DNA of 64,000 bases from Isoetes taiwanensis (taxonomy: Eukaryota; Streptophyta; Lycopodiopsida; Isoetales; Isoetaceae), in the NCBI GenBank assembly GCA_021234155.1, contig JAJEKV010000057.1, positions 5,051,821 to 5,115,820 of the forward strand, read 5' to 3'. Positions 1 to 11,751 of the stretch are shown here, piece after piece. The position numbers were made by a program, and so were the translations under genes. The notes beneath the pieces are model-generated. The model searched no databases, was not told the DNA's origin, and saw nothing but the letters and a program-made list of their open reading frames with translations. Each line of letters opens with the position of its first letter. The stretch's first letter is position 1.

Positions 1-16
1 GCAAGGTTGCAAGCTA

Positions 17-259
17 TTGTTTGAAAATCTAACAGTGGTATCAAAGCTACAGTTTGGAGCTAGTCTATTAAATCAGATAGAGGTCTACAAGGGTGGATCT
101 GGGTTCCAAGTATGGAAAGATGCAATGATTCACCTCTTGGAGGTTGAAGATTTGTGGGAGCTGGTAGATTCCAACAGCAATTTGACTGCGAGTACTGGTG
201 TTTTGATCAGGACGGCTTCAGCCGGATCTGTGGCAGGAGGAGCTAGAGGTGCTGATTAA
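17..259 (+). pseudogene. Ty1/copia gag N-terminal fragment
   Basis: An 80-codon open stretch includes GSGFQVWKDAMIHLLEVEDLW, which has the spacing of the copia gag N-terminus (DUF4219/UBN2 type: a W, then M, then LL, then LW about 20 residues on). In those elements this region is the start of the capsid protein. Here it is followed by a Gly/Ala/Ser run and a stop, with no zinc knuckle, protease or integrase downstream, so it is a scrap. The true upstream part may lie outside the window. The family assignment rests on a short motif only. Confidence 0.5.
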
Positions 260-376
260 TCTTCACCTGCTGGTGCTGGGAGTGGTAGTACAGGTGGTAC
301 TATACATGGAAGCACAATTTCATTATAATGGGAAAATTTTTAGTAAACTGGATTTTTTTTATTTTGGGGGTTGTAT

Positions 377-640
377 AGACTTTATGCAGGGGTTGTATAC
401 ACGTGTATAGTACCCTGTATCATAGACCTTATGCAGGGGTTGTATACACCACCATGAAATATTTAGAAAACATATTTACTCGGTATCATACACCTTCTGC
501 ATGTGTTAGGTACACAGGTATGACACCCATGTATCATACATATATTTTTAAGATACATGAATAGATTTATAGACCTTTGCCGGGTGTATGATACGTGAGT
601 AGTACACATGTATCATACATATGTTTGTAGCATACAAGCC
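377..640. repeat. Short degenerate AT-rich repeats
   Basis: A block around TATGCAGGGGTTGTATACAC occurs at 377-402 and again at 424-449 (period 47). It is followed by scattered variants of CATGTATCATACATAT up to about 640. There is no coding signal. It could be a decayed minisatellite or the noncoding end of the copia remnant upstream. Confidence 0.5.
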
Positions 641-812
641 TCAACCGATCTTACATCCTTCTTTGGCAACTAAATAAATGCACCCTCTTGCTTCACCAAT
701 GTTATCACTTTTGACACATGATTGGAAGTTCAATAGATGGCACCACAGATTTCGTGATCTCTGTTGCTACATTCAATGGATCAACATCCTTGCCATGAAG
801 GGTGGCTCTCTT

Positions 813-1013
813 TACCCCAAATGGCATGTATAATTGCCCTCGTTGGCGCTCCCCAAATGGCTCCATGGGGGTGCCCCTGGGTATACCCCCCCCCCCCCCA
901 CCACCCCCCCCCCTTCCCCAACTCCCCATTTGGGGGGTATATCTACTCCCCTAGCAACCAACCAGGAAATGGGGTATACCTGCTGACACCCCCAAATGAA
1001 GCCATTTGGGGTA
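813..1013. repeat. MITE-like inverted repeat with a poly-C core
   Basis: TACCCCAAATGGC at 813-825 is perfectly inverted at 1001-1013 (GCCATTTGGGGTA). The ~200 bp between holds more CCCCAAATGG/CCATTTGGGG copies and C runs at about 885-912. That is the architecture of a small non-autonomous DNA transposon. I could not define a target-site duplication, so it could also be a local palindrome cluster. Confidence 0.45.
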
Positions 1014-1023
1014 TACCTACCCC

Positions 1024-1073
1024 AAAAAAGTTAAAAAAAAAAAAAAAAAATTATATATAAAAAAAAAAAAAAA
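1024..1073 (+). repeat. Poly-A tract at the left edge of the tandem array
   Basis: Two A runs separated by TTATATAT directly precede the first array unit. They may be a retroposon tail or simple sequence. They mark the left breakpoint of the array, because unit 1 starts mid-unit right after them. Confidence 0.6.
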
Positions 1074-3058
1074 TGCAACAAGGTCCTACTCTCCTTGTTG
1101 CTTCTATAAAGAATGTTCTAAAAAATGAACATGACGTCGAGGCCTTCCTGACCTACGGATGGAGGCAGGATTTTTTATTATATGGAGCTGGTATATGTTG
1201 GCTAAAGAGTATTGGAATTATGAAACATTACATACACTTCATAAGCCATTGGTATTTTATGACAAAATGTGAGTATGGAGTCACATATTCTCATATTGCT
1301 AATATTGGACATGTGTGACATTATTTGAAAAAAACAAATGCTACATGCTAACATTGGATGCAAAGAAAAGGACAAGTGTGTAAAATTTGCATGCGATAAC
1401 ATTGTATGTGTATTATCAAAGAAAAAGGTCACATTTATTTGGACGATGATACACATATGGAATATGGAAGCAAAAATCTAAAGGAAAAGGTGACATGCAT
1501 TTGGACGATGGGGTGTCATATGAACTATGGAAGCAAAACTCTATTTACCATGTAAGTCTTTTAAATGTAAGAAATATTTTTTGGCATGCAAAATATCTGG
1601 CCGAAAGGGAATTTAGGGCAAGTGCCTGTAATATCAGGGTAAATAAATTGGAGCGATCCGGCAGCACATCTCATGGATTGCTTGAGCGGCAGCACATCTC
1701 ATGGATTGCTTGAGGTGCACATCTTGTCCTATATGCTGTTGCTGGCTTTATCTACTTAGGGCATGGCTTTGGCATTTCGACCTCTTTAGCTTTGATTACG
1801 GGATGCCAACATTGATGAACATGCGACAGAAAGATCAAGTAGGCAATATAGTTGTAGTTGTGCAAGAAGAGCGGGGCGATGCATGGAAAAGGGGACGATG
1901 CATGCTATTCTTGGCCATTCCATGGAGAAACAACCATTTGGGGCTTCAGGTTGTGGATGAAAGCAAGATAAAGAACTATCTGAGCCAATCGGGTTCTATA
2001 AGTTTTGAAATGTTTTTCCATTTGGTTACAATGATGTCTTGTTTGGATCTGCTTTGTACTTGGATGAGCATTTGGTTATGCAATAGCAATAGGTAGATCG
2101 GGGTCCTTTGGACTTACAAACCGAAAAAGCATCTATGGAATAGGTGAATAATAGATTTGTTTGCTTAGTATCCAAATATTGTGATAAATATTGAGCCATG
2201 TGATTCCTGCAGATTCTGAAAGCAAAATCATAAACAATGCTTATTGTATAGTTGATCTGTATGAGAATACTATTATAAAAGTAGGAAAAACTGCATCTAT
2301 TTGGGAAATAATAATTTGTTGCATCATGCCTATAGAAAATTGTTAAGGGGCTTAAATTCTATTTACAACATTCTTTGTGATATCGTGGTTGTTGAGAATC
2401 TGGTCAGATCTGGTTGAGAATTGGCTATGTATGAAGGATGACTCATATGCTTTGTGCGAATTAGTGATTGGAAGCAGATGACAATTTAAGGTCTTAATAT
2501 AAAATACATAGACATAATGTCTAGTACTTGGACTAGATAATTGAGCCACTGATTTATGCAGGCATGCATACCACAGCATAATTATTTGATATATGCTTAG
2601 ATGCTGTGAAAAATGTCTAATATAGATGGAGATTAATTTAATTTTTGATAACAAGCAGTGTGAAGGGGGGTAACCTCAGAGGACCCCATGACACCTGCTA
2701 GTAGCTTAGGCTTTTACCCATGTTCTTGGCTAACTGTCCTTTGGTTCTACTGCAGGTAACAGGGTCCTCTGCTCTCTGTTGTGTTTTCAATGCATGATGA
2801 CTTTGAAACGTTTGGGCTCTGCTATTATTTTTAGTGGAGCAACAATGATTACATTTGGAAACTTGCAATGGTGATTGTATTTTTGGTGGTACATCCACTA
2901 TTTATAAGGTAAATTATTGTCATTTGAATATTTTGAAGTCGTTACTGGAATAATAGAAAATTTTGAATGGCAAAACTGATATATGTTTTGTTCTTCATAA
3001 AGTTTTAAATATAAATGATATGAAAAGGAAAAAGATGTAACCAGGTCTATGTCTTAAT
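1074..3058 (+). repeat. 2.57-kb tandem repeat, unit 1 (5'-truncated)
   Basis: This matches 6273-8310, 12144-13980 and 14545-16550 almost base for base, so it is the 3' three quarters of the array unit. Its longest frames are 72-131 codons, are broken differently in each unit, and match nothing I recognise. The unit contains its own small duplications. A ~65-bp block ending in TTTGGACGATG occurs twice (about 1430-1510), and CGGCAGCACATCTCATGGATT repeats at about 1650-1712. It ends at 3058, where a LINE is inserted. Confidence 0.85.
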
Positions 3059-5709
3059 AGAATAGAATAGAATAGTTTTTTTATCGTCCACTGAGACCAA
3101 TCGGCCTATGGGACCCAGAAGGAGCGCAGCAAACTTATTACTGTCTGGGTTAAAAAACCCCCGCCCCGAAGGGTTTTCGAGGGAAAAACCGTGGCAGTAA
3201 TAAGAATGCTGTCAAACTGTACAAGTATACATCATCGTGAAATAAATGTGTATGTACATGTCAAGTGCGTGTCCGAGGACATAGCTGATCTCGCATGTCC
3301 ATGACCTCCTGAAGGTATGATCCTAGCATCCGTATGGATGCCGTGCTCAATGTCACATGTAGCGGCTGGCGGGCCTGACCAACTTCGGCATAGCGTCCGG
3401 ATTTGATCATATCTTTGGGCAACTTTGAAGGGTATGAGATTCATCCTCAATGACTCCCATTTGGCGGCATTGTGAGAGCACGCCCCGGCGTGGCTCACCA
3501 ATCCATCTACTGTCTCAATTCGAAGATGATGTGCCCTGTGCGAATGGAGGCAATGAGTGCGTCTTTTCATGGGCAAGTGGGTGCGCGGGTAGCATTGTGG
3601 GCCTCGTTCCAATGTGGGATTTATGTGGTATTTGGTAGTGTCTTTGTCTTGACCTGTTCAAGGGGCTGGCATCCCAAAGCTTGCTGATGAAGCAAGTGTC
3701 AAGATATTGCCTCAAGCTATGGTGATGCGCCTCTGTTTGCACATGTATGCACTGTGCTCTGCACATTCCATCTAGCCATCCATTGAGCTCTCTTTTCCCT
3801 CCAGCCTTGGGCCTTGAGGCGTTGTGGCCCCATTGCCATGATATAAGCTAGTTTTGGAAGGCGAGCATCGTCCATGTTGACCACCTTCGAAAATAGACAA
3901 TGTGGCGATCAAGGGCGCCCCTCGAAGAGGCAAGAATCCTGTTTCTACTTGATAGAATTTGATATGGGATTGTGGACTTCACCCCTAGTGCTCGTACCAA
4001 GAAGGCTTTTACGCACCTGCTCCAAGTCATTCCAAGTAGCGAGGGATACCATCGGGCCCCATACTTCAACCCCGTATAAAAGGACGGGCTCCACTAAGAC
4101 TTTGAGCAGGTGTGGTGATGGGTCCAATCATACAACTCCGCTCTATGACTATTGTTTTGCATTGCATATAGTGCTTTCCAGCCCATGCCCGTAACTTCGT
4201 AGCCGTATGGATGTGTCCCGGTGCATAGTAGGCGGAAACTCCACTCCCAAATATTTGTATGTGGATGCTACTTCCACATTACGCCCTCGATAGCGGAAGG
4301 AGGGATCCTACCGTCGTGAAGATGATATGAAAACCACCTTAGTCTTGGCCAAGTTGACGGCGCATATCGGTCGCTTGACAAAATGTGTCCGGGGCATCGA
4401 GATGTCGTTGCATGTCTGCTGGTGTATGCGCTAGGAGGTCCACATCATCAGCATATATTAAGCTTGCTTGATGATCCGGTAGAGAAGGTGAGCCCCGTCG
4501 CCCCCATTATCGACAAGCCGACTCTCAATTGATCAATGTAAAGCCCAAACAATGTTGGGGAGAGAGGGCATCCACTGGCGAACCCCGATACTACTATCAA
4601 ATGGTTGGCTTGTCGGGAACGCAACCGGCAGAGCATCTTTCATAAAGCACCTGTGCATTACGCGCAAATCTCACAGGAACCCCGGTATGTCGCCCAATCT
4701 TGCCCATAGTTTTCCGAGGCCGCGGTGTCAAATGCCTTTGCAAAATCCACGAAGCAACAATATAGATCCCGGCGGGGTTCTGGCATCTTCAACGAGCTTC
4801 GCAATGTGAAGATGTGGTCAATGGTTGAGTGTCGAGTCCGAATCCTGCTGGGTGAGGGCCATTATCTCTTTGCCTCGCCTTGACTGTCAATTCTTTGCTC
4901 GAGAATCCGGCAAGCAATTTTGCAAACACCGAACTGACCATGATTGTTCGGTAATTGGGCAGGCGGTCGGGTCACCGCCTTATAGATGGGAACAACTCGC
5001 TATTGGTCCAGCCTTTGCATCCGGGGAAGCCTTCTGTAATGCCTTGTTGAACAAGGCGGTCAAAGACCGGTATTATGGACGACCGCGCCCACTTAAGCAA
5101 TTACGCGCATGCCATCCGGTCGGGGCTTTCCCATTGGCAAGACGCCGTAAGCCTTGTTCCACGCCCGAATCGTGATTTCCAAGATGGGGCCTTCTTGCGG
5201 GGGGTAATTTGCATGTGCACCACGAGGGTCGTATAGGCTATTGCAAGTATTGCCTCCACTTGCTTTCGGGAGTGATGTTCCCCTGTGAAACATCTTGCGG
5301 CTTTCTAAGAACCCTTCGCCGAAGGTCACAGGGTGACGTTCTGGGAGATAAAACATTTCCCTTTGATGTCTTTGCAATGTACCTAGCTTTCTTAGCTTTA
5401 AGGAAGGCCTTGTCTTGTCGACCGCATGTGGGCGTAAAAGCGGTGCGTGACTTGGCGGGCCAGCGTTTGTGTTCCTTGCACTCTGCATCAAACCATTGAT
5501 TACGTGGGAAGGTTGTGTTCCTGGAGGTCCGTCGCGGGCGGCTTATCCCAAAGCATCTCTCTGCCGCAGTCCTAAGCACATCAGTTAGCCGGGCTGTCTG
5601 CTGCTCTAGTGTAGGATATTGCAAAATTTCTGCCAGGTCATCTATAAGCATCTGGGCATAAGCCCCCGCATGTTCATAATCCAATCGCAGCTGAGGCATG
5701 TGAGGAGCA
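3059..5709 (-). mobile_element. LINE (non-LTR retrotransposon), minus strand, decayed
   Basis: It interrupts the tandem array exactly between CTTAAT (3058) and ATGCATGTAC (5710). Read on the minus strand, the 3' end is at 3059 and carries an (ATTCT)n tail instead of poly-A. It is preceded by a conserved 3' end containing ATCGTCCACTGAGACCAATC. The coding part holds reverse-transcriptase and C-terminal LINE motifs. No endonuclease domain is visible, so the element is 5'-truncated. I could not define a target-site duplication with confidence. The clade is not determined. Confidence 0.8.
3232..5699 (-). pseudogene. LINE ORF2 remnant (reverse transcriptase)
   Basis: The coding remnant lies in several frames. 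At the 5' end (5238-5699) it has PRNQWFDAECKEHKRW, a signature that lies between endonuclease and RT in many LINEs. Near 4448-4636 it reads SGFASGCPLSPTLFGLYID, which is RT motif 4/B (usually GxxQGCPLSPxLF). Near 3945-4127 it reads VEPVLLYGVEVWGP, typical of the region after the RT palm. The YxDD motif is not readable in any continuous frame. Multiple frameshifts and stops make it non-functional. In intact elements the protein nicks the target DNA and primes reverse transcription there. Confidence 0.75.
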
Positions 5710-8310
5710 ATGCATGTACACCTGTATGCATTGAGAGCTGCAAATTGAATCTTGATTTAGACAAAGGTCTTGATTAAGATTAATGGTCTGGTCTGTACCA
5801 GACTTAAGGGTTTTTTTTTATATAATCTCAGTTTACTGGTTATACCAGTAACTTAGGCCGTGGTTATTTTCAGGTGTTTACATTGTACTAAACTTCAAAT
5901 GATGGTATTTTCATAGGAACACGACAGATTGCATGAAGATGACGTCATGGACATGGACATGATGTCAACAACCAATGTATATTGGTCATGAAGAAAAAAA
6001 AATATTGAATTATTCATTAGAAAGGCATTTGCCCAAAGCATGGAAAGGCATTTGCCTATGGATTATGGAAAGGCAGTTGCCTATGGATTATGAGGAGCTG
6101 TTGGAGTTAAATGTGATAAAAATAGCATTTGCATGCTACTTCAAACCTTCACTCATACTTTTGCAGAAACTTCAAGGGACACTGGACAATATTGCAGGGT
6201 GTGCCCAGCACATTGCGGTGATAAATGAGTAGACTGGAGAGATTGGCAATATAGGATGGGTAGGGCCTTGGCTGCAACAAGGTCCTACTCTCCTTGTTGC
6301 TTCTATAAAGAATGTTCTAAAAAATGAACATGACGTCGAGGCCTTCCTGACCTACGGATGGAGGCAGGATTTTTTATTATATGGAGCTGGTATATGGTGG
6401 CTAAAGAGTATTGGAATTATGAAACTTTACATACACTTCATAAGCATATGAAGTGGTACCCATTTGTATTTTATGACAAAATGTGAGTATGGAGTCATAT
6501 ATTCTCATATTGCTAATATTGGACATGTGTGACATTATTTGAAAAAAACAAATGCTACATGCTAACATTGGATGCAAAGAAAAGGACAAGTGTGTAAAAT
6601 TTGCATGCGATAACATTGTATGTGTATTATCAAAGAAAAAGGTCACATTTATTTGGACGATGATACACATATGGAATATGGAAGCAAAAATCTAAAGGAA
6701 AAGGTGACATGCATTTGGACGATGGGGTGTCATATGAACTATGGAAGCAAAACTCTATTTACCATGTAAGTCTTTTAAATGTAAGAAATATTTTTTGGCA
6801 TGCAAAATATCTGGCCGAAAGGGAATTTAGGGCAAGTGCCTGTAATATCAGGGTAAATAAATTGGAGCGATCCGGCAGCACATCTCATGGATTGCTTGAG
6901 CGGCAGCACATCTCATGGATTGCTTGAGGTGCACATCTTGTCCTATATGCTGTTGCTGGCTTTATCTACTTAGGGCATGGCTTTGGCATTTCAACCTCTT
7001 TAGCTTTGATTACGGGATGCCAACATTGATGAACATGCGACAAAAAGATCAAGTAGGCAATATAGTTGTAGTTGTGCTCTGAAGAGCAGGACGATGCATG
7101 GAAAAGCAGGACGATGCATGCTACTCTTGGCCATTCCATGGAGAAACAACCATTTGGAGCTTCTGCAAAGATAAAGAACTAATACGAGCCAATCAGGTTC
7201 TATAAGTTTTGAAATGTTTTTCCATTTGGTTACAATGATGTACTGTTTGGATCTGCTTTGTACTTGGATGAGCATTTGGTTATGCAATAGCAATAGGTAG
7301 ATCAGGGTCACTGGACTTACAAGCTGAAAAAGCATCTATGGAATAGGTGAATAATAGAGCTGTTTGCTTAGTATCCAAATATTGTGATAAATATTGAGCC
7401 ATGTGATTCCTGCAGATTCTGAAAGCAAAATCATAAACAATGCTTATTGTATAGTTGATCTGTATGAGAATACTATTATAAAAGTAGGAAAAACCGCATC
7501 TATTTGGGAAATAATAATTTGTTGCATGCTCCAGCTATAGAAAATTGTTAAGGGGGCTTAAATTCTATTTACAACATTGCTGTGATATGCAGCAGCTGTT
7601 GAGAATCTGGTCAGATCTGGGTGAGAATTGGCTATGTATGAAGGATGACTCATATGCTTTGTGCGAATTAGTGATTGGAAGCAGATGATAATTTAAGGTC
7701 TTAATATAAAATACATAGACATAATGTCTAGTACTTGGACTAGATAATTGAGCCACTGATTTATGCAGGCATGCATACCACAGCATAATTATTTGATATA
7801 TGCTTAGATGCTGTGAAAAATGTCTAATATAGATGGAGATTAATTTAATTTTTTATAACAAGCAGTGTGAAGGGGGGTAACCTCAGAGGACCCCATGACA
7901 CCTGCTAGTAGCTTAGGCTTTTACCCATGTTCTTGGCTACTTGTCCTTTGGTTTCTACTGCAGTGCTTGAGGGTCCCTCGCTCTCTGTTGTGTTTTCAAT
8001 GCATGATGACTTTGAAACGTTTGGGCTGCTATTATTTTTAATGGAATGAGAATGATATTTTATCGTCCACTGAGGCCAATCGGCCTATGGAGCAACAATG
8101 ATTACATTTGGAAACTTGCAATGGTGATTGTATTTTTGGTGGTACATCCACTATTTATAAGGTAAATTATTGTCATTTGAATATTTTGAAGTCGTTACTG
8201 GAATAATAGAAAAATTTGAATGGCAAAAACTGATATATGTTTTGTTCTTCATAAAGTTTTAAATATAAATGATATGAAAAGGAAAAAGATGTAACCAGGT
8301 CTATGTCTTA
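5710..8310 (+). repeat. 2.57-kb tandem repeat, unit 2 (complete)
   Basis: It runs from GCATGTACACCTGTATGC (5712) to the next occurrence at 8313, a period of 2601 bp that includes a 46-bp LINE scrap. The first 560 bp hold TGACGTCA-like sequence, triplicated AAAGGCATTTGCC-type blocks, and an 85-codon frame at 5975-6232. That frame is repeated in units 3 and 4 (8575, 14244) but resembles no family I know. I cannot say whether the unit derives from a transposon, a host gene segment or a satellite. Confidence 0.85.
8045..8090 (-). mobile_element. 46-bp scrap of the LINE 3' end
   Basis: These 46 bp are absent from units 1, 3 and 4 at the same place. They contain TATCGTCCACTGAGGCCAAT, the last bases of the LINE seen at 3059-5709, in minus orientation with a degenerate tail (AATGAGAATGA). 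ATGG flanks both sides and may be the target-site duplication. This is an extremely 5'-truncated insertion. Confidence 0.8.
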
Positions 8311-8890
8311 ATGCATGTACACCTGTATGCATTGAGAGCTGCAAATTGAATCTTGATTTAGACAAAGGTCTTGATTAAGATTAATGGTCTGGTCTGTACC
8401 AGACTTAAGGGTTTTTTTTATATAATCTCAGTTTACTGGTTATACCAGTAACTTAGGCCGTGGTTATTTTCAAGTGTTTACATTGTACTAAACTTCAAAT
8501 GATGGTATTTTCATAGGAACACGACAGATTGGATGAACATGACGTCATGGACATGGACATGATGTCAACAACCAATGTATATTGGTCATGAAGAATCAAA
8601 AATATTGAATTATTCATTAGAAAGGCATTTGCCCAAAGCATGGAAAGGCATTTGCCTATGGATTATGGAAAGGCAGTTGCCTACGGATTATGAGGAGCTG
8701 TTGGAGTTAAATGTGATAAAAATAGCATTTGCATGCTACTTCAAACCTTCACTCATACTTTTTTGCGAAACTTCAAAGGGACGGACAATATTGCGGGGGT
8801 GTGCCCAACACATTGCGGTGATAAATGAGTAGACTGGAGAGATTGGCAATATAGGATGGGTAGGGCCTTGGCTGCAACAAGGTCCTACTC

Positions 8891-10542
8891 TTGTGGGACA
8901 GATTGAGACAGCTAGGGACCCCCGTCGACTTGCAGAATGCTATATCTGAGACTATCTGAGGCTTGCTCCGGTCGTCTCACCTGCTTGTCGGGGGAGCCAG
9001 TTGTTAGTAGCATTGGGGTGCTTCCGGGGCTGCCCTCTATCCCCGGCGCTCTTAAGCTTTGTACATTGACCAGCTAGAAGAATGGCTAGTGAGCACACCA
9101 GGCTTTCGATTGATGCACCACATAATCCGCAACTCATATATGCCGATGATGTTGACTGCCGCATATACCCGGAGGACATGCAACGCCACGGATGCTTTGG
9201 AAACTTTACGCCAATTCAACGAGATGAGAGTTAACTTGGCCAAGACAAGGGTCTTCTTTGGTCCCATCATCCCTAAGCACCCGCCTTCCCTCATTCACTT
9301 ACCGGGGGCAGGTAGTGGAGGTGGCTCGATCTTATAAGTATTTGGGCATTGAGTTTTCTACTACCACACTTTGGGATGCATCCATCGGGTTCTGGTCCTT
9401 TGCAGTGGAAAGCCCGTATGCAATGCAAAACAACAAATCACAAGGCAGAGTATGCATGGGGTCACCAGGCACACTTGTTCAGGGCCTTGGTTGAACCGGT
9501 CCTCCTCTATGGGGGGCAGAAGTGTGGGGGCCGGTGATATCCCTCACCACTTGGAGCGATCTAGGCAGTACTGAAGGCCTTCTTGGCGCTTTGGGAGTGA
9601 AATCCACGGTCCCATATCAGATCTTGCTCGAGGAGACAGGCTTCCTTCCATTCTGAGAGGGTCTCTTTTGGAATGTCACATTATTTACTTCCGAGAAGGT
9701 GGTGGCTATGGATGAAGCCGGCCGGCTGCCCAACCTTGCTTTGGCAGTGGCGATGGGCCCCTTGGCGACTCAAAGCCTGGCTGGAAAGACAAGCAAGCCC
9801 GGTGGTTTCGCTATGGAATGTGCAGGGCACACAGATGTGGACCCGGTGCATACACCAGAAGGAACGCTGGGCCGCCTTGAAGCAAGATTGCCTTGGATGC
9901 TTGCTTCATGGCCAAGCTTTGGGATGCGAGAGGCCCCACATCACATGTCAAGGTGGCAAATTATCGACAACGAGGTTAATCCCATGCTCACGAGGGGCCC
10001 ACACCACTACTGCGCACCCATCTACCCATGAAAAGCGCGCCAGGTGATTGCTTCCATTCGCGACAGTGCACACCACCTCCGCATTGAGGCGGGGAGATGG
10101 ATCGGGGAGCCACGTGAGGACAGAGTCTGTGTTGTTGTCAACAGAGCCATTGAGGATGAAAGTCACGCCTTCAGGCCGGTCTGTCCGTACGAGCATATCC
10201 GGGCTCGGTATGCTTGGTTAGTTGTGCCCCATCAGGCCTTGCATGAGCTACTTGAGCGCACGCCTCTGTAGGCTTGTTGGGATATTATTACCGGAGGAGG
10301 TAATGGATACGCGGACTCAGTTATGCCCCCTCGTCAGGCATTAACCTGTTTGTACTTGTGATTATGTATATAAGCGTGCGGTATGTCAAGCATCCTTATT
10401 GCTACTAAGGTTTTTCCCGAAAACCCTTGGTGGGGGTTTTTTAATCCTGGTAGTATCGCTGCTTTGCTCTCTCTTTGTACTTGGGTCCCATAGGCCAGTT
10501 GGTCTCCGTGGACGATAAAATCATATTCTATTCTATTCTATT
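8891..10542 (+). mobile_element. LINE, plus strand, 5'-truncated
   Basis: This is the same family as the LINE at 3059-5709, in the opposite orientation. The 5' end is cut inside the RT. The 3' end reads GACGATAAAATCATATTCTA and closes with ATTCTATTCTATTC. CTTGT at 8890-8894 and 10543-10547 may be the target-site duplication, with a few bases of the unit lost on the left. The 3' UTR has a GAAAACCC...GGGTTTT hairpin. Confidence 0.8.
8900..10270 (+). pseudogene. LINE reverse-transcriptase remnant
   Basis: Motifs run in order but in shifting frames. GCPLSPA-like sequence lies near 9030, DQLEEWL near 9070, NEMRVNLAKTRVFFG at about 9220-9265 (the post-catalytic region of LINE RT), VEPVLLYGGQKCG near 9490-9530, and a C-terminal domain to about 10270. 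In-frame stops and indels are frequent. The order is the same as in the minus-strand LINE, which helps to identify both. Confidence 0.7.
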
Positions 10543-10776
10543 CTTGTTGCTTCTATAAAGAATGTTCTAAAAAATGAACATGATGTCGAGGCCTTCCTGA
10601 CCTATGGATGGAGGCAGGATTTTTTATTATATGGAGCTGGTATATGGTGGCTAAAGAGTATTGGAATTATGAAACTTTACATACACTTCATAAGCATAAG
10701 GTTTGCTAGTTCATGAAATGGTATGTTTATAACATAAGGTTTCAATGGTTAATGGGGTGTATTGTAGAAAAATGTG

Positions 10777-10787
10777 TATATAAATAG
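10777..10787 (+). promoter_or_regulatory. TATA-like box in the unclassified insert
   Basis: TATATAAATAG followed by GGCC is a good match to the plant TATA consensus. No gene of recognisable kind follows. It may be the promoter of the inserted element. Confidence 0.4.
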
Positions 10788-11294
10788 GGCCTAAAGGAAT
10801 CTTTACGATTTCATACTTTATTTCATTGGGTTAGATTTAGTACTTAGGTTAGGTTTAGGTTAGGTTTAGCAGGAGTAGATGAAGCGGGAAGAAAAGGGTA
10901 GGCATGCAGATGCAGCTCCGGCTGAATCGGGGATAGAAAGGGAAGATCCTGAAGCAGATGCAGACCGATTTGTTGGGTTATGACGATGCTGGAGCAGACA
11001 CCAAATCCAGGGGGCGGCCGAGATGTCCATAAGGTGGGGCGATGGCATGAATATGATGTTTCCCTTAAGCCTTATTCCTGTTTTGAATAGCTCCCTTCAT
11101 TTTTCATTTGTTCCCTGCTATACACTACCGAGAAGCATATGGTCTGCAAGCAAAGCATGTTGAAAGGAAATCGTATGATTCAGTTTTAAAAAGCTTCATT
11201 CATTTCGAGAAAGTAGACTCTGTGGCAGTGGATTGTTTATGAACAAAAGCATTGATAGAATATAAAGAAGGATGTGGAAACTGTATATGGATTA

Positions 11295-11641
11295 TGTTGG
11301 AATATAAATATGCTGACTAAGCATAATGTGCTGAAACAGCAGTGGTTCAGCACTTAGCACACAGGTGCTGAGAAGGTGCTGAAATGTACAGAAGACAGCA
11401 CTTTGTCAGCACTGAGCACCGACCCTAAACCAGTGCCGTAATTAATGGGCGGTGGTTAAACGGTAGACTACTATTCTTAGTCTCACCGGTTGTATATATT
11501 GATTGTACGTTATGTACTATGTAATGCTCAGAAGTAGAGATTGTATTTTCCATTGCTTTCTCAATAGAGTTGTTCTTGTCTTCTATTCTATCTCTTGAGT
11601 CGCTCTTGCGGGTTTATGCTGGTTTTGCACTAGTTCTATCA
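11295..11641. mobile_element. Solo LTR with a perfect 5-bp target duplication
   Basis: The element starts TGTTGG and ends CTATCA, so it has the TG...CA ends of an LTR. GATTA lies immediately outside on both sides (11290-11294 and 11642-11646). Its length is 347 bp. The 3' half contains TTGTATATATTG and a T-rich, TCTTGTCTTCTATT-type stretch as in R-U5 of copia LTRs. No internal region or second LTR is present, so the internal part was lost by LTR-LTR recombination. Confidence 0.8.
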
Positions 11642-11700
11642 GATTACAGGTAAGAATGCTTCTCATTGTTGTAAACCAGATTAACTGTAAAAGTTATGGG

Positions 11701-11751
11701 CAGACTGCTTGGAGCTGCGCATTGCGCAGGGGGTTCAAATCCCCAAGTCTG
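11701..11751 (+). other. tRNA-like fold with a pol III B box
   Basis: CAGACT (11701-11706) pairs perfectly with AGTCTG (11746-11751). Inside, CTGCGC-ATT-GCGCAG forms a 6-bp hairpin, and GGGG-TTCAAAT-CCCC forms a T-arm with a canonical 7-base loop. GGTTCAAATCC matches the B-box consensus. D arm and anticodon loop are missing. The middle hairpin resembles the variable arm of a class II (Ser/Leu) tRNA. It could be a deleted tRNA, a SINE head or coincidence. Confidence 0.4.

Noticed and set aside
5975-6232. 85-codon frame repeated in the array units as a conserved gene
   Set aside because: It recurs because the units are near identical. There is no homology or evidence of selection.
10838-10870. 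TTAGGTTAGGTTTAGG as interstitial telomere
   Set aside because: Only a few imperfect units that fit neither TTTAGGG nor TTAGGG consistently.
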